Below, piece after piece: positions 1-12,513 of a DNA stretch of 64,000 bases. Numbering within the stretch: the stretch's first letter is position 1; each line of letters starts with the position of its first letter. A program made the translations under genes and the position numbers. The stretch is from assembly GCA_903813345.2 (NCBI GenBank), contig CAIIXF020000005.1, positions 30,943,375 to 31,007,374 of the forward strand, read 5' to 3'. This DNA comes from Owenia fusiformis (taxonomy: Eukaryota > Annelida > Polychaeta > Sabellida > Oweniidae). The notes under the pieces were generated by a model that was not told where the DNA came from, ran no database searches, and saw only the letters and a program-made list of their open reading frames with translations.

Positions 1-420
1 TTCATGATTTTTCTCATTTTCAAGTGGATGCAAATGGATTTTCAGATGGGTGCAAGCCTAGTTTCAAAATCTCAGGTCTGTGCTGTGTCCACTTGCTTTA
101 ATGCTGGGGAGATCACTGGATGGGTTATTGTACTTAAGTATTGATAAAGATAACACCTATTTAAAAAGTCCAATGGTCTCAAACACATATAAGGGATCAG
201 ATCAAGTACAAAATGTGGAATGAAATCATTGACAGTGAATTAATACAAGTGAACTCAAATATAAAGTTTTTTAAAAGGATGAAAGGATGAGAGTTTGGAG
301 GTTGCTAAATGTAAAATGTACAAGTTAAAACAGAAATAAAACAAATATTAAAAAAAGTTTTTAAAAATCTTTTCCACTATGTAGTCTTGCTTAATTTGAC
401 TGCAACTCTAATCTAGGGAT

Positions 421-497
421 GCGTATGGGTAGTTTAGAAAATACATCACCAAGAAAATGCATTTTCTAAAATTTTGGGGCTCCCAGAGGGTAAATTT
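421..497. repeat. Segment repeated inverted at 6749-6822
   Basis: About 75 bases here match the reverse complement of 6749-6822, including the blocks GTAGTTTAGA, CCAAGAAAATGCAT and CTCCCAGAGGGTA. The rest of bases 1-890 shows no coding signal and no other structure that I could recognise. The pair flanks most of the first 6.8 kb, but the sequences just outside each copy do not match, so I read this as two copies of a dispersed repeat rather than one large element. Confidence 0.6.
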
Positions 498-885
498 AAA
501 TTATGAATTTTACTTTTAGATTTTTATGAAACAAATTGCCTACATCATTTTGTATGTTGTAATATTATACATTAATTAATAAGAGGTACTAAAGTATTAC
601 TACTACACATTTAATTTTTAAATGTTATTATCGAATTCAAATATAAATCAACTATTTTAACTGAGCCAAGTATTGGATGATTGGAGGCAGTATTGATCAA
701 ATTTGCAAAGGGTTAATTTTATTCTCACCTGTCTCAACAAAACAGGAATATCCCAGAATTCATACAGTCATACTTCTCTTATGTAAACTATATCATTGAT
801 TGGCCAAGGGTTCATCTATAATCCTGGGAAGTGACCTCTTCTGGACGAAAAGCGTGGGAACATCTGATATGACCAGTTCCCATAA

Positions 886-988
886 CAGTGTGTCACCTCA
901 CTGTATGTACAGTGATCGCCTACTATTAAAAGTGCGTGATCAAAGACTCGACAAGATGCGCAAAATTCGAAATGTCGGAGGAAAGGTA
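886..988 (+). repeat. Exon-like 80-base segment, copy 1
   Basis: The stretch reads SDRLLLKVRDQRLDKMRKI in one frame. An AG lies just upstream (GTATGTACAG) and a good donor (GGAAAG|GTATGT) just downstream, so it could be a spliced exon of about 77 bases. The same sequence occurs inverted at 2925-3008, where the donor is lost. Two copies in opposite orientation favour a repeat or a duplicated or retired exon over a working gene. I do not recognise the peptide. Confidence 0.4.
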
Positions 989-2924
989 TGTTTGTTTCTC
1001 TTTTCTTTACCACCTTTATGACATTTTACCTACAGATGGTATTCCATATGCTGTATAAGAGACTCAAGATTCATTTGGTAACAGGATTCGGTGATTGGTT
1101 CAACCGAAATACCTGAACTGAGTTAATAAATGAAGCAAAATCAAAAAAACCGCCGAATGAAAATGTATATTTCACCAAATTTTCTGTTTTTAGATTACCA
1201 AAACCACAAAACCAACATGCTTATGGTTAATATACATAATACTTAACATTACATGCATATCAGACGTTCCAACTCCCCTTCAGTATCGAGTAAGAAGGAT
1301 GTTATGAAAACAATTTATGATCAGCCAAGTGGGTGATTTTACCATGTGGATTCTAATGATATGTTCTTTGCATTTCAGAGTGGTTGGGTTTACATGATTT
1401 TACTGTCCTTCATTACGAACTCCTAAATTTCAAATCATTATAAACCACCTTGTAGAACATCATGAAGAAGAAGAGATGAAGATAGATTAGAAAGATTACT
1501 GAAAATAGAGGCAAATCTAGAATGATAACAAGAATTCGAAATTTCTCTGGAATAATACCAAATGAAGTGAAATCAATTAATAAACACATACTTGTAGAAA
1601 GTGATGAATTCATGACAATTTCAGTGATTGACAATAATCGAATGAAATCATCCAGAATCTCTGATTCAACAACTGCTACAAAATCAAATAAAATTACCAA
1701 TGAAATTGCAATAGAACGAGAATATCAATTAGTAATGAAATGACAATAAATGATTCTGAAATTACAATAGACTCTCATTCTCCAATAGTGTCCACCAGTT
1801 AATCTGAGATGATACCCCTCTGAGCAAAGCCTAAACTGGAACTTTTACTCGGTCCCATCGATCCACATAACTCTTTCATTAGAGATAATAGCATGGTATT
1901 TATTTCACATTTTGTAGAGTTTCTCTAAAAACGCTCACTAATCGTTTATTTTGCATTCGATTACATACAATTCTAAAATTCTCAAGCTAATCACTTATAG
2001 ACCTTAGTTGACTGAATATTGAATACCTAAGAGGAGTTTTCCCTTATACCTGTCATTTATATATGACCCAAGTTAGCCACCTCGTGGTGAAACTGGGAAC
2101 TGACTACTGGCATCTACTGAAGGTTATTACGTCATTACATTACTTATTGATACCTTGCTGCAAAAGAATGATTTAACTCCCCAATGAAATAGATAATGTA
2201 CAATTCAGATTTTATATTTTATTACAATTACAATTACATTACAATTCGACAATCATCTTGGATGCCAAGGTGTATAGTTCTCATACTTTGGGATCAGAGG
2301 CGTAAAATAAATGGACTAAAATGGAACTTAAAAAACAGTTCCATTTGTAAGGTGTTACGCTTCAAGAGGTGTTTCACTTAGCAGGTTCTAGAGGTTCAGT
2401 GTATATATCATTTAATGGTAATGTATTCAAATCTAGGCAGACAAACAAAATGAACACACACACAGTGACCATTTAATTGACTGAATCAGTTTGGACATAC
2501 ATTTTGCGAGATCCCCATTTTCTTCTCTTGAAAAGCATATAGATATGGGTGTATGGTTTGCTGAAACTCACGCTATTGGCTGATCCATTCGTTTCTGTGT
2601 TAAAATATTTATTCCATGTTATTGAAGGGGAAACGTGAATTTCATCATGGTCAAATGGAAGTCCAAGACCCTACCTAAGTATAAAAAATTAAAGAGAGTA
2701 AAAATGTTCTATTGTTTTTGATATTTTCAAGCTTTTTAAATAAAATAACACATATTGTATCGCATTTATATCTTTAAATTGTAAAATCAATAACATATAC
2801 GAAAAATGGTCAAACTAATATATATTTCTCAAAGCATATGGGTGTTCTTGTGCCTACAAAACCTAATTGAATCACCAGTAGCCTGTAATATAAACACAAA
2901 TAAATCTTTTAAAAGTAACCGTTA
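989..2924. other. No gene recognised
   Basis: AT-rich sequence with short open frames only, none with splice context or a recognisable peptide. I see no repeat structure in it beyond short A/T runs. Confidence 0.5.
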
Positions 2925-3008
2925 CAAAATATTTGAATTTTGCGCATCTTGTCGAGTCTTTGATCACGCACTTTTAATAGTAGGCGATCACTGTATACAG
3001 TGCATCTG
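2925..3008 (-). repeat. Exon-like 80-base segment, copy 2
   Basis: This is the inverted copy of 900-980. On the minus strand it again reads SDRLLLKVRDQRLDKMRKI, then diverges where copy 1 continues to its splice donor. The identity ends at the AAAATTC block. No donor follows, so this copy looks non-functional. Confidence 0.4.
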
Positions 3009-3064
3009 TCATTTCTCTGGAATGATGTACACTTTCCTCCAAAAGATTGAAAACAATTGTAGTA

Positions 3065-3520
3065 CAGTAAAACCTGTATATCTGAACACTTGGCTAATCC
3101 GAACACCTCCCAATTTTAACATTTTTTGGTCCCGTTTTTTCTCCCATTGACTCAAATGTTTAAAAAACTTGAAATATGAACATCTCCCAATTTTGACAGT
3201 GAACAGTCATGTTTGAAAATTAACCTATCTAATCTGAACACATAAAATATCACATGTTCCATAAATTGATCAAATATTTGAAAAAAACTTGAACGATCTC
3301 ACTCATGGTGGGGCTTTCTAGGATGACTAAATTCATTTGAATCAGATTTTTATGTCACTCTAATGCCAAAGCTAAGTAGTCAAAAGAACTATAATATTTA
3401 TTGAGAATTTGTTTCTATTTCTTCAAAAACCCAAATCTTGCAAATGCAAAACCTCAAAGTGTGAACACCTCCTAATCCGAACGCTCTGAGCTGGTCCCTT
3501 GGATTAGACAGATTTTACTG
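3065..3520. mobile_element. Pogo/Tigger-like MITE with TA duplication
   Basis: The element starts CAGTAAAACCTGTATATCTG and ends GATTAGACAGATTTTACTG, flanked on both sides by TA. The interior repeats ATCCGAACACC-like blocks, as the ends of Tc1/mariner-pogo (Tigger) elements often do. It is about 456 bases and has no transposase reading frame, so it is non-autonomous. A fragment of the same family lies inverted at 50632-50778. Confidence 0.65.
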
Positions 3521-3544
3521 TAGGTACAATCCCCTCTAAAAGTT

Positions 3545-3925
3545 ACTGAAATCACTGGCTGGGAATTGGTGTTCGCTTACACACAGGTGTTCAATAGAGT
3601 ATACTCATATGTTCGCTGGGCACAGTATTTCAATAAAGAGATGTTCATTATGACAGTTTTACTGTACTGGGAATTGGTGTTCACTATACACAGGTATTCA
3701 ATAGAGTAGACGCATGTTTTAACTGGGCACAGATCTTCACTAAAGAGGTGTTCATTAGGATATTTTTACTGTACTGAACTCACTGGGACGGAATCGGTGT
3801 TCACTATAATATACACAGGTGTTCAATAGAGTAGAGGCATGTCACTGGGCACAGATCTTCACTAAAGAGGTGTTCACTATGACAGTTTTACTGTACTGAA
3901 ATCAATCACTGGGAATTCACTATAT
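3545..3925. repeat. Tandem repeat, unit about 115 bases
   Basis: Roughly 3.4 copies, starting near 3559, 3667, 3786 and 3909, each with GGAATTGGTGTTCACT, CAATAGAGTA, CTGGGCACAGATCTTCACTA and TTTTACTGTACTG. The TTTTACTGTA block resembles the end of the neighbouring pogo-like MITE, so the array may have grown from it. Confidence 0.7.
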
Positions 3926-4292
3926 ACAAAATTGAAATCTGTGTATCATGCCACCCCTGCAAAATAATTGACTTGCCCACTTGGTCTCTTGGATCCACTT
4001 GCAAAATATATATAGTAGATGTGAATATTTTCGAAACAAATGAGTGATATATACACATATTTTGTACCAAATGCGTGACATAAACGGCAATCGCGTGCAA
4101 AGACCGAACGGAATGCGTTCGCTTTTTTCACCATTCGGTATTTTACCGTGTTGGCCAGGGGGGGGGGATTCCCCAAAGATGCCCTATCATATTAGCACGT
4201 TCGAAAACAAATTTTATAAACAGGCCTCAATTTGCCGTTGAAATGGATCTCCAAATTTTCACTGTAGTTTTATGAGTATTCTTTACAAGTAT

Positions 4293-6559
4293 CACGGGAT
4301 GTCATCGCCTGATTTGGTCAATGTTAGGGAGCAGGTCGTTTTTACAATAAATTTCAATATTTTCACACAAAATATTTTTTACTGAAAAACTGCTCATTCG
4401 CAGAGAAAATGTACTAGCACATGCAATGACAATGTCAATCACGCTTCTGTACGAAATTCGGCGGAAGTCTTTTATAACCTAATACGAAGTTACTAAAAAA
4501 GGCGCGAACGCCCTACACTCAAAATGATCGTTTTTCCATTATAACTTTTTAACGTAATTTAACGAAGGCTTCTAATTATTATCCAAGATAGTCTAAATAC
4601 CGATTAAAATATTTCTTACTTCAAACAGATACGCCGTCTTTTATTCAATTTTTTAAAAAATAATAAAAAATAACTCTTGTCAATGTTAGGGAGCAGTCAA
4701 TGTTAGGGAGCAAAATGATTTTATCAGAATATTAAAAATGTAGCAAATGGCCATTTAAAATATGTATGGCATTTATAAACTGAACAATTTTTATTTGAAC
4801 AATGATTATTTGATACCCTTTGGGGAGGAAAGCGTTAAAATTGTAAGAAAATCATTGAAAAGGTTATTTTGCATTTTTTATTTTCAGCTAAATCCTGTTT
4901 ACGTTCGTTTTAGAAATATTTAGATGCGAACCATTCCTTCTTTATTCGTTGACCTCTAACTGTAAATGAATGGATGTATCGTTATATACACTTTTTGATG
5001 ATGTCATCAGTTCACAATCCTAAATTGTGGATGATAAATTATCTGAACTGATATATAGGCTTGAGAAATCTCCGACATCCTTCAGTTCTATGATTTGATA
5101 TTTTCCTAGTATTAAAGTAAGAGAGTTAGTCTCGCACTTATCTTTTTTGACACGGAAGAAAGAAGAAGGGGATACAAAGAACAAACCTTCAAAATGCCTC
5201 AACCAAGAGGAGTAGCCCCTGGACAAAGACCGATTCGTACACACTATAAAACTGATTTCTCGAAAATAAAGGATTCAGTGAAAATTGGACTTGACATTTC
5301 AGATTAATTTGCAAATTAGTAATTGGTGAAAAAATAACACTTTGGAAAGAATTTTTAGTTGTTCAAGAGAAGTGACGGTATTTTTTCCTAATATTCAATT
5401 TTTGTGCTGCTTGCTGAGCTATACTTGAAAGACAATCAGCTCAATTTATGTCTATATTTGGGTTGAAAATGTGTGAAGTCCCAAAATGTTTTATTATTCT
5501 AACATTTCTAAAATATGATTGGACAAAGTTTTAGACTTTCTTTAAGTGTTACCGGTCTATTTCAAAACAATAATTTATATACAAAGATGAGCTCATTTAT
5601 TTAAATACAATATCATGAATAAAGGGAGATGTCATGTAATTATTGTATCTGGTTAAATTGTGTATATTGTGCTGAGCAATACTGTATGCTTGTAAGGTTT
5701 ATACCAAGGGGTATAAAACAATCATACAATCTTGTCTAGTTTATAAATGACATACATGTTTGTAAAGGCCAATTACTCTGATATTCTGATAAAACCATTT
5801 CGCCCCACTGCATTGTTTGCTCCGCCACATTGATCATACTTATTTTTTATTATTTAAAAAAAATTAAAGAAATGTGTACCTGTTTGAAGTAAGAAATATT
5901 TCAATATGTACTGAGATTATCCATGATAATAATTAACTTTCCTTCGTCAGAAATCTTTGAGAGTCCATTTTCTGAAGATAACAAAAATGCAAAACAATTT
6001 TTTTTTATCGATTTTGTTAAATTTTGTTAAGGCAAGGGGTTTAAAATAATCATTCAAACAATATTGTTTAGTTTATAAATGCCATACATATTTTAAATGG
6101 CCATTTGCTACATTTTTAATATTCTGATAAAATCATTTTGCTCCCTAACATTGACTGCTCCCTAACATTGACAAGAGTTATTTTTTATTATTTTTTAAAA
6201 AATTGAATAAAAGACGGCGTATCTGTTTGAAGTAAGAAATATTTTAATCGGTATTTAGACTATCTTGGATAATAATTAGAAGCCTTCGTTAAATTACGTT
6301 AAAAAGTTATAACGGAAAAACGATCATTTTGAGTGTAGGGCGTTCGCGCCTTTTTTAGTAACTTCGTATTAGATTATAAAAGACTTCCGCCGAATTTCGT
6401 ACAGAAGCGTGATTGACATTGTCATTGCATGTGCTAGTACATTTTCTCTGCGAATGAGCAGTTTTTCAGTAAAAAAATATTTTGTGTGAAAATATTGAAA
6501 TTTATTGTAAAAACGACCTGCTCCCTAACATTGACCAAATCAGGCGATGACATCCCGTG
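4293..6559. mobile_element. Foldback element, CAC...ATCG end, 5-bp TSD
   Basis: The element begins CACGGGATGTCATCGCCTG and ends with its exact complement, flanked by the direct repeat AGTAT (4288-4292 and 6560-6564). Arms of about 480-500 bases (4293-4790 and 6060-6559) are nearly identical inverted copies. Each arm carries GTCAATGTTAGGGAGCA three times. The right side also holds a diverged tandem copy of the arm sequence (about 5690-5960). The central part (4800-5680) has no transposase-like frame. It is clearly a mobile element by its ends and duplication; the superfamily is uncertain. Confidence 0.85.
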
Positions 6560-7239
6560 AGTATGGATCGTGTAACTTCAATAGTATTACCGTAGGTTTG
6601 AAATGACGATGTTGAACTGATGTAAACGCCATTCCCACGATTTCAAATTTAACTCTGCGCATGCGCAGCACTGAGAAAGCATGTGCCCATGATTGTTCAC
6701 GTGATCGAATCCTGCAATTTGATTGGAGATGAAAAAAGCACTTGGTGAAAATGTGTATACCCTCTGGGAGCCACCAGCATGCATTTTCTTGGTGTTGTAT
6801 TCTCTAAACTACCATGCGTATGTCTTTTTTCAGGAAATTTGATGTACATATATGTACGTACGTATAGTACTAAGTACATTCCAAGCTCCATCTTCTGCCA
6901 CATTATTTTCAAGAATCTACATTTGATATACATTGTATTATCGTTCAAATGTGAACTGATGACTTAATACAAAGATGATATTCTAAGGTTTTTGAGGGAA
7001 TATCATCTTGATCCAACAGTGGTTTGATTAATATAATTCTGTTCATAAATAGGAAGCGAGCAAAAAACAATTACAAATGAATGAATGAATGGGCTGACAA
7101 ATATGAAAGTAAGGCCAGAATGTAATGTCCGTCCTTGGAAGAAGGTGAGCAGAGAAAGGTTATATCAGTAGAATTATAAGAGTGGTAGATTTAAGCTAAT
7201 CAACCGATTCTATGTTGATTAATCAGAGGGGAAGCCATT
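6560..7239. other. No gene; holds inverted copy of 421-497
   Basis: Intergenic sequence. Bases 6749-6822 are the inverted copy of 421-497. The rest shows only short open frames and a GAATGAATGAATG run near 7078-7090. Confidence 0.5.
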
Positions 7240-9090
7240 CATACTGAAAGGAGTATTTTAGGTACATTTTTAAAGTGAAAAATATACTTCTTTTTTAAAG
7301 TTCAAATTCAAGTACATTTGTGCACTGAAAAACACAATTACTTTTTAAGTATAAAATTAAGCACAAAATATACTGAAAATATGCTGACTTTTTAAGAACA
7401 AAATTAAGTACAGATGATAGAAAAATATACTTAAAGATTTAGGGTTTAAATCAATACTGAAAATGTACTTTTTAGGTTGAGAAGAGACAAATGTTCTAAC
7501 TTCAATCAAAACAAAAATAAACAATATTCACTTGCATGTATTTTCAAGCAGTCAAATAACATTTCTTTGATCAGAAATCTTATGATTGACTATTCTCAGA
7601 ACTTCTTGCTTTGATCAATGCGTCTAAGTAGCACTAGAATAGTAAAATCAAAATCAAAAATCAAATTTTTTTTTAGTTCATACAGTACCTTCTATCCACT
7701 TGGGGCATAAACTAACTTTTTGCATATTGAGTTTCACCAAATATATACCCATCGACTTACCAAAGAAGAAGTCCTAAATCCCCCTCTTTCAGTGTTAATT
7801 TAATATATATCTTTTGCGATTGTGCTGGTCGATCTAATTATTTTCGAAGAAATTAATTCAATTTGAAGTTTGAATATTCCAGGAAAGTCCTCCTGTTATC
7901 TGATTGGTTGTTGAATTTGTTAATCATAAACCTGATTGGCTCCCTGGTTCAAGGCGCTTGTGGGCACTTGTGTGACTCGATGGGGATTCCCTTCGATAGC
8001 CGAGGAATCGATTGTGTTTAATTCTGGAGTTTGGTTTTCTGTTGATTATTTCCCATATTTTGGCAATAATATACCCAAAAGTTATTCTCAAGATATATCC
8101 ATGGTATGTGAGATATTATATGAGCAATAACAATAGGACATCATTGATTGTCTGGGGGAGAAACCTATGGCATAATGCACCTTTAAGGTTTTTATTCATA
8201 TACATGTAGATCAGAATGATACATGAAATAATATTTTTAGATTTTCTACTTATTTATTTAAAGGGAAGTCTATTCAGTACTGACTGAAATCTATTTATAA
8301 GACTAATTAAAGAATTACAGGATGTGTCTAGTATATTAAAAGAAATATATGTAATCAAAATATAATTAGTTATTTTACTATGGATATTGAAATTAAATAG
8401 AGTCCAGACATGTTTTTATTTCTTAGACATCAAAGAGAGTCATGAGAAAATCATACCTATTATATATACATGTATTATAAGCAAATTCATTTGAATCATA
8501 TATCAATGTTATTTAAATAATAAGATTATAATTGTAATCGTGAGTCTAGATCTAATAGTTAAAATAAGATAAATAAAAATATGGCTAAAAATAATTGTAT
8601 GCTAATATCATTTAATGAGTTAGCGAACTATCGGATGTTGTTTCAGAGTCCAGAAATTTTTTGTGATGTCAAGACTCCTAGATGGATGAGAAAATTGCAT
8701 CAATGGATTTGATAGCAATTGGTCACAACTGGTCCCTAAATATTTCTTCAGAAGCCCTAAAATCTTGCGATTCCAGAAACCTAGATCTTTTACCCAGAGC
8801 TTTTACCCAAATAATTTCAGTATATTTAATCCACTACACATTTGTACTTAAAATCGCCCTTAAATTTAAGTAAATATATATATCAGTTATTTTTGAAATT
8901 ATTTTTGTACTGATATTTAAGAATATTTTTCAGAACAAATTTGTTCTTAAAAAAGGACATTTTTTAGTATAATTTGTAATCAAATTTGTGCTTAAAAGCC
9001 CATGTTGAAAAGTAATTTCATTTTCAGTGCTTTTAACTTAATTTTGTACTTAAAAAAGCAGTACTCTCTTTTCAGTACAAATGCCCTCCC
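7240..9090. mobile_element. Degenerate foldback element with subrepeats
   Basis: Both ends carry degenerate inverted copies of blocks such as CATTTGTACTGAAA and CTTTTTAAGTACAAAATTAAG, repeated several times at about 7250-7460 on the left and inverted at 8860-9085 on the right. The middle (about 7480-8850) is unique. I could not find a clean target duplication. The arms are diverged, which suggests an old insertion. Confidence 0.5.
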
Positions 9091-9138
9091 TATTAGTGAT
9101 ACTGTTCTGATCTGATCCCTATTGTAACATTTATTAAC

Positions 9139-9351
9139 CTGAACTGATGTGTACAAGCTAGACTTGTGAGTCAACATCACTGAGGCTTGAGATTCTAAGC
9201 TCCTCACCTCAGACACCAATCCCTGGACCTTCCCTTGGAGTTCCTGTAGGGTCTCTTGGATGTCATCTGCTTGAACTGTCACCTCCTTCAGCTTATCTCG
9301 TACTTTACCTTTCATATGCTCCAGAGTGACCTTCTTGGTAGCTGTAGCCAT
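9139..9351 (-). CDS. Coiled-coil protein, first coding exon only
   Basis: On the minus strand an ATG at 9351, in good initiation context (AAAATGG), opens 71 codons ending at a donor CAG|GTTAAT in phase 0. A possible acceptor (GGTATCCAG|GAG) lies 10 bases upstream of the ATG, implying a 5' UTR intron. The peptide starts MATATKKVTLEHMKGK and continues with hydrophobic residues at heptad-like spacing (LKEVTVQADDIQETLQEL, then KVQGLVSEVRSLE), so it very likely forms a coiled coil. I do not recognise the family. The following exons should lie below 9139, but I could not identify them; the next kilobase is a degenerate foldback repeat. The codons are non-random and the splice context is good, so I think it is a real exon, though expression is unproven. 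Confidence 0.5.
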
Positions 9352-9666
9352 TTTGGACTCCTGGATACCAAAAGGACACAAATGAATTGAAAAACACAAT
9401 ACAAATACTATTTTCTAGACAAAGAATTTGAAGACAAAGGTCTGAATCAGGAAACCCTATGGGTTGATTTCATTGGCCAATCAAGTGACAGTGTCTGATT
9501 GGATTGATGTGATGGCAGTGAACCAGTAAAGGGTGATGGCCCTTGAATGTAACAAAAAAGTAAAATATAGACAGTGTTCTTGTGATAATTAGTGCAAATA
9601 ATAAGCTGCTCAGTGTTTTTCCAAAGCAAATATAAATCACAGGACCAATGGACTGGCAATATCAAA

Positions 9667-12157
9667 ATTTCAACCAGTCCAGGCTAAGCATCATCAGTCA
9701 TCTGGACCTGTAACTTCTACTACATCACAGGTCCAAGTGAAAACCAACCAGTCCTTAAAATAAGAAAGTTACTTCGAATTCAGAACTATATGTATTGGCA
9801 CTTACCTAAAGGATAACTACGTAAAGAAAATAAGAAATTAAAAAAAAGAAATTAAAAAAATTAATACAGGAACCGGAAATTACTTTTGCTACACTGGATG
9901 AAAACAAATGTAGTTTGTATCTTCACCCGGGATTGTTTAACCTCCATTTATCCTACTTTATCAATTTATGAATCCCCATATAATTTCTCGTTATAATTAT
10001 ATTTATTTAATAGTTAGTGGACAGTAATGAGGTCCCCGTGTTGGAATTCCCGGTTAATTTGCTTCCATAATCAGAAATTTTACATCGAACGAAATACCAT
10101 ATGGTCACTACCCACAATTCATTTCGACCAATCAGAAAACAGTTTTTCGAAGTTATTGATAGATTATTCTACGCAATTTATCCTCGTTTGCAGACCTGAA
10201 ACTCAAAAAATATTTCAAAAAATCCTGTCTGTTTTAAAGATTTTCGATGTGATAATGAGTAAAATCTTGAGTAAATGAAGTTCAACGATCGGACTGATGT
10301 TTGAGGTAAGACTTTGGTGCATATCTTAGCCATCGGACTTGGACGGTCTTGTGGACTGGTTGGTTGGAATAAATCGTCAGTCCTGGGTCAACATCATCGG
10401 AGATGTCCCATGGTCCGACGCTTAGGAAAAACACTGAAGCTGCTACATAATTGTAATGCCTGGAACTGAAATACTGATTATTCAGCTGGTTACTTTATAC
10501 CTCCAAATGTTCCCTATGTTCTCTTTATTCAATTTGTGAAAGTCTCAAGTTGTCAACTTGTCAGCTGCTTTTAGGTCGGATCAGAACTTGTCGATCCCTA
10601 AGTAGACATATTCTACCAAGAAATCAAAATTGTGGTTTGACGTAAATTCACATTAAAGTATTATCCAGAATTTCCAAATTAAAGGTTGAGTAAGATGTAT
10701 CCAACGATCATGGACCTAGTATCAAAATATATCGAAGTTTGGATACTTTGATCAAGTCTAACATCTTTTTTCATTAGCTACAAAGAAAACCCACGAACTT
10801 AGCTTATCAAATCAACCTAAATCCCCGAGAATCTTCTCCTGAAACCATAAAGCATCGACAGAAAAAATGCTCACTAACCTTTTAACGCCTTCCCAGTGAT
10901 ACTGACATTGAATTCCAGCCCCGTTTGCACCTAACATTCTATCCTACATTCTGTTTGCTATAGACCATAAACGTGTTAAGAAGACCTTGAATATGGGGAG
11001 ATTTGAGGTGATTTATTCTTCAAGTTTTTTTGTTTTTCTTCCGTCAGTGAGCCAGAATAACAGCAAGAGATAGCCAGTAATAGACTGCAAAGGCGGTGAT
11101 ATTGTGTACCATGCATACAGTTAACAAATGTTTCAAAAAATAAATTGCGGGACATCCATCCTTTCAACTGCTTATTTAGAAGTCTATTTGCAAGTCTGAT
11201 TGGTGGTATTCGTCGAGAAGTGCATGCATATATTTTAAGAAAATAGGTCATGGCGAAATGCCAAACGTTGCACTAACAGCTCGGGAAAGGTGAAATGACT
11301 CCCAAATTTCCTCTATGGTGCTTATTGCCGCTTTGACATTAAAAATGGTTCAACTTCCAGTAGCTCTCGATCCCGGCTCTCGATCATGCGAAAATCACCG
11401 TTTTCAAAAACAACTTCGCAAATTTCCAACAAAACCACCATTTTGGTTTCTCACTAAAAATGTACACTAAGGGAAAAAAGACAAGTCCTGCGGATCAACA
11501 AATAAGTATCTGATAACTTACAGACTCACCGGAGATTTAGGTAACATTTGGAGAAATGAAGTAAGTAAGCAGCTGAATTCAGTATTCCAGTTTCAGCCAT
11601 TACAATTACCAAATGACCTAAACGCTGCGATCAAAGGCTATCCTAAGGCTATACATCTAATTAACAGATCAGAGAGACTTAGAGGGTGAAAAAATGTAAA
11701 TTTTGTTGACTGTGGAAGTGAAAATAACATAAATGCATGTAGGCCACCAAAGGCCTAATCGCGCATACTTTTGCTCATCTACAGAAAAAATATATGCTTA
11801 ATATATAAATGCAATATCAAGATACCTACAGATACTGGAGAATAGTCTGTGTTTAGCTAAATGTCAACTTTTTCAAAACAACTGCACATGTCAAAAGATT
11901 TGCTACAAAATTTAAACTCCTGTTCTAAAACGAAATATTCAAAATTATCCTCCATCAAATTGAAATTAATCATTAGCAACAAAAGAAAAGAATAATGAAA
12001 TACACGTTTTAAAATTTATACGATCAAAATATAACGAACTGATTGATAATCTTGAAAATATAAATCTTATATTGTAATTCCGCCTGTGAAAGTTTGACAT
12101 CAGACATAAATTTTGACTTCCGGTTTTGAAAATTTTGCAAATTTAAAAAATATTGAA
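9667..12157. other. Intergenic region upstream of RNF145
   Basis: No exon could be supported here. An ACCGGAAAT ETS-like site lies near 9872. A pair of inverted AACCAACCAGTCC blocks occurs at about 9744 and 10355. The 5' UTR and promoter of the RNF145 gene probably lie in the right half, but I see no decisive promoter signal. Confidence 0.4.
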
Positions 12158-12356
12158 ATGCCTCTAAAATTGCCAAGGGAAAGGCTACTGTCTGCCGTTA
12201 ATGTGATTCTTAGGGTTCCAGCGTTGTTTATTGCTGAGATTTGGTACCGAACCGACTTGAAGACAGCAGTCAAACTTGGAAGCAAAAAAGGAGAAAGTGT
12301 TTTGGACATGGAAAAAACAAATGGCAAGATTATAATATTGTCTGTATATTATTTTG
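12158..12356 (+). CDS. RNF145: RNF145 exon 1 (N-terminus, start of TM domain)
   Basis: The ATG at 12158 (GAAATGC context) is the first in its frame after an upstream stop TAA at 12107. Sixty-six codons plus one base lead to a strong donor TTTG|GTAAGT. The peptide begins MPLKLPRERLLSAVNVILRV; the LRVP that follows matches the conserved ALRVP block at the start of vertebrate RNF145 and RNF139, as I recall it. The exon supplies the first hydrophobic segment and joins exon 2 at 14317, where the split codon G|CA gives alanine. Confidence 0.85.
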
Positions 12357-12513
12357 GTAAGTAGGCCTATATCATGACAGGTGTGGTAACTTACTAACAA
12401 ACTTTATCCTATCTTTGGCTGTTTGGGGTTTATAATGGATTTGTGTTTTGGCGCTTCAATTAACTGCTGCATACCATACTTCCAGGAGGTTACAGTATTT
12501 ACTTCAATGACTA

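Noticed and set aside
4293-6559. Firm assignment of the CAC...ATCG elements to Transib or ProtoRAG
   Set aside because: Only the CAC start and 5-bp duplication agree; the rest of the known terminal heptamer does not match and no transposase is present.
10027-10278. 83-codon plus-strand frame
   Set aside because: No recognisable domain, no splice context, and ordinary AT-rich composition.
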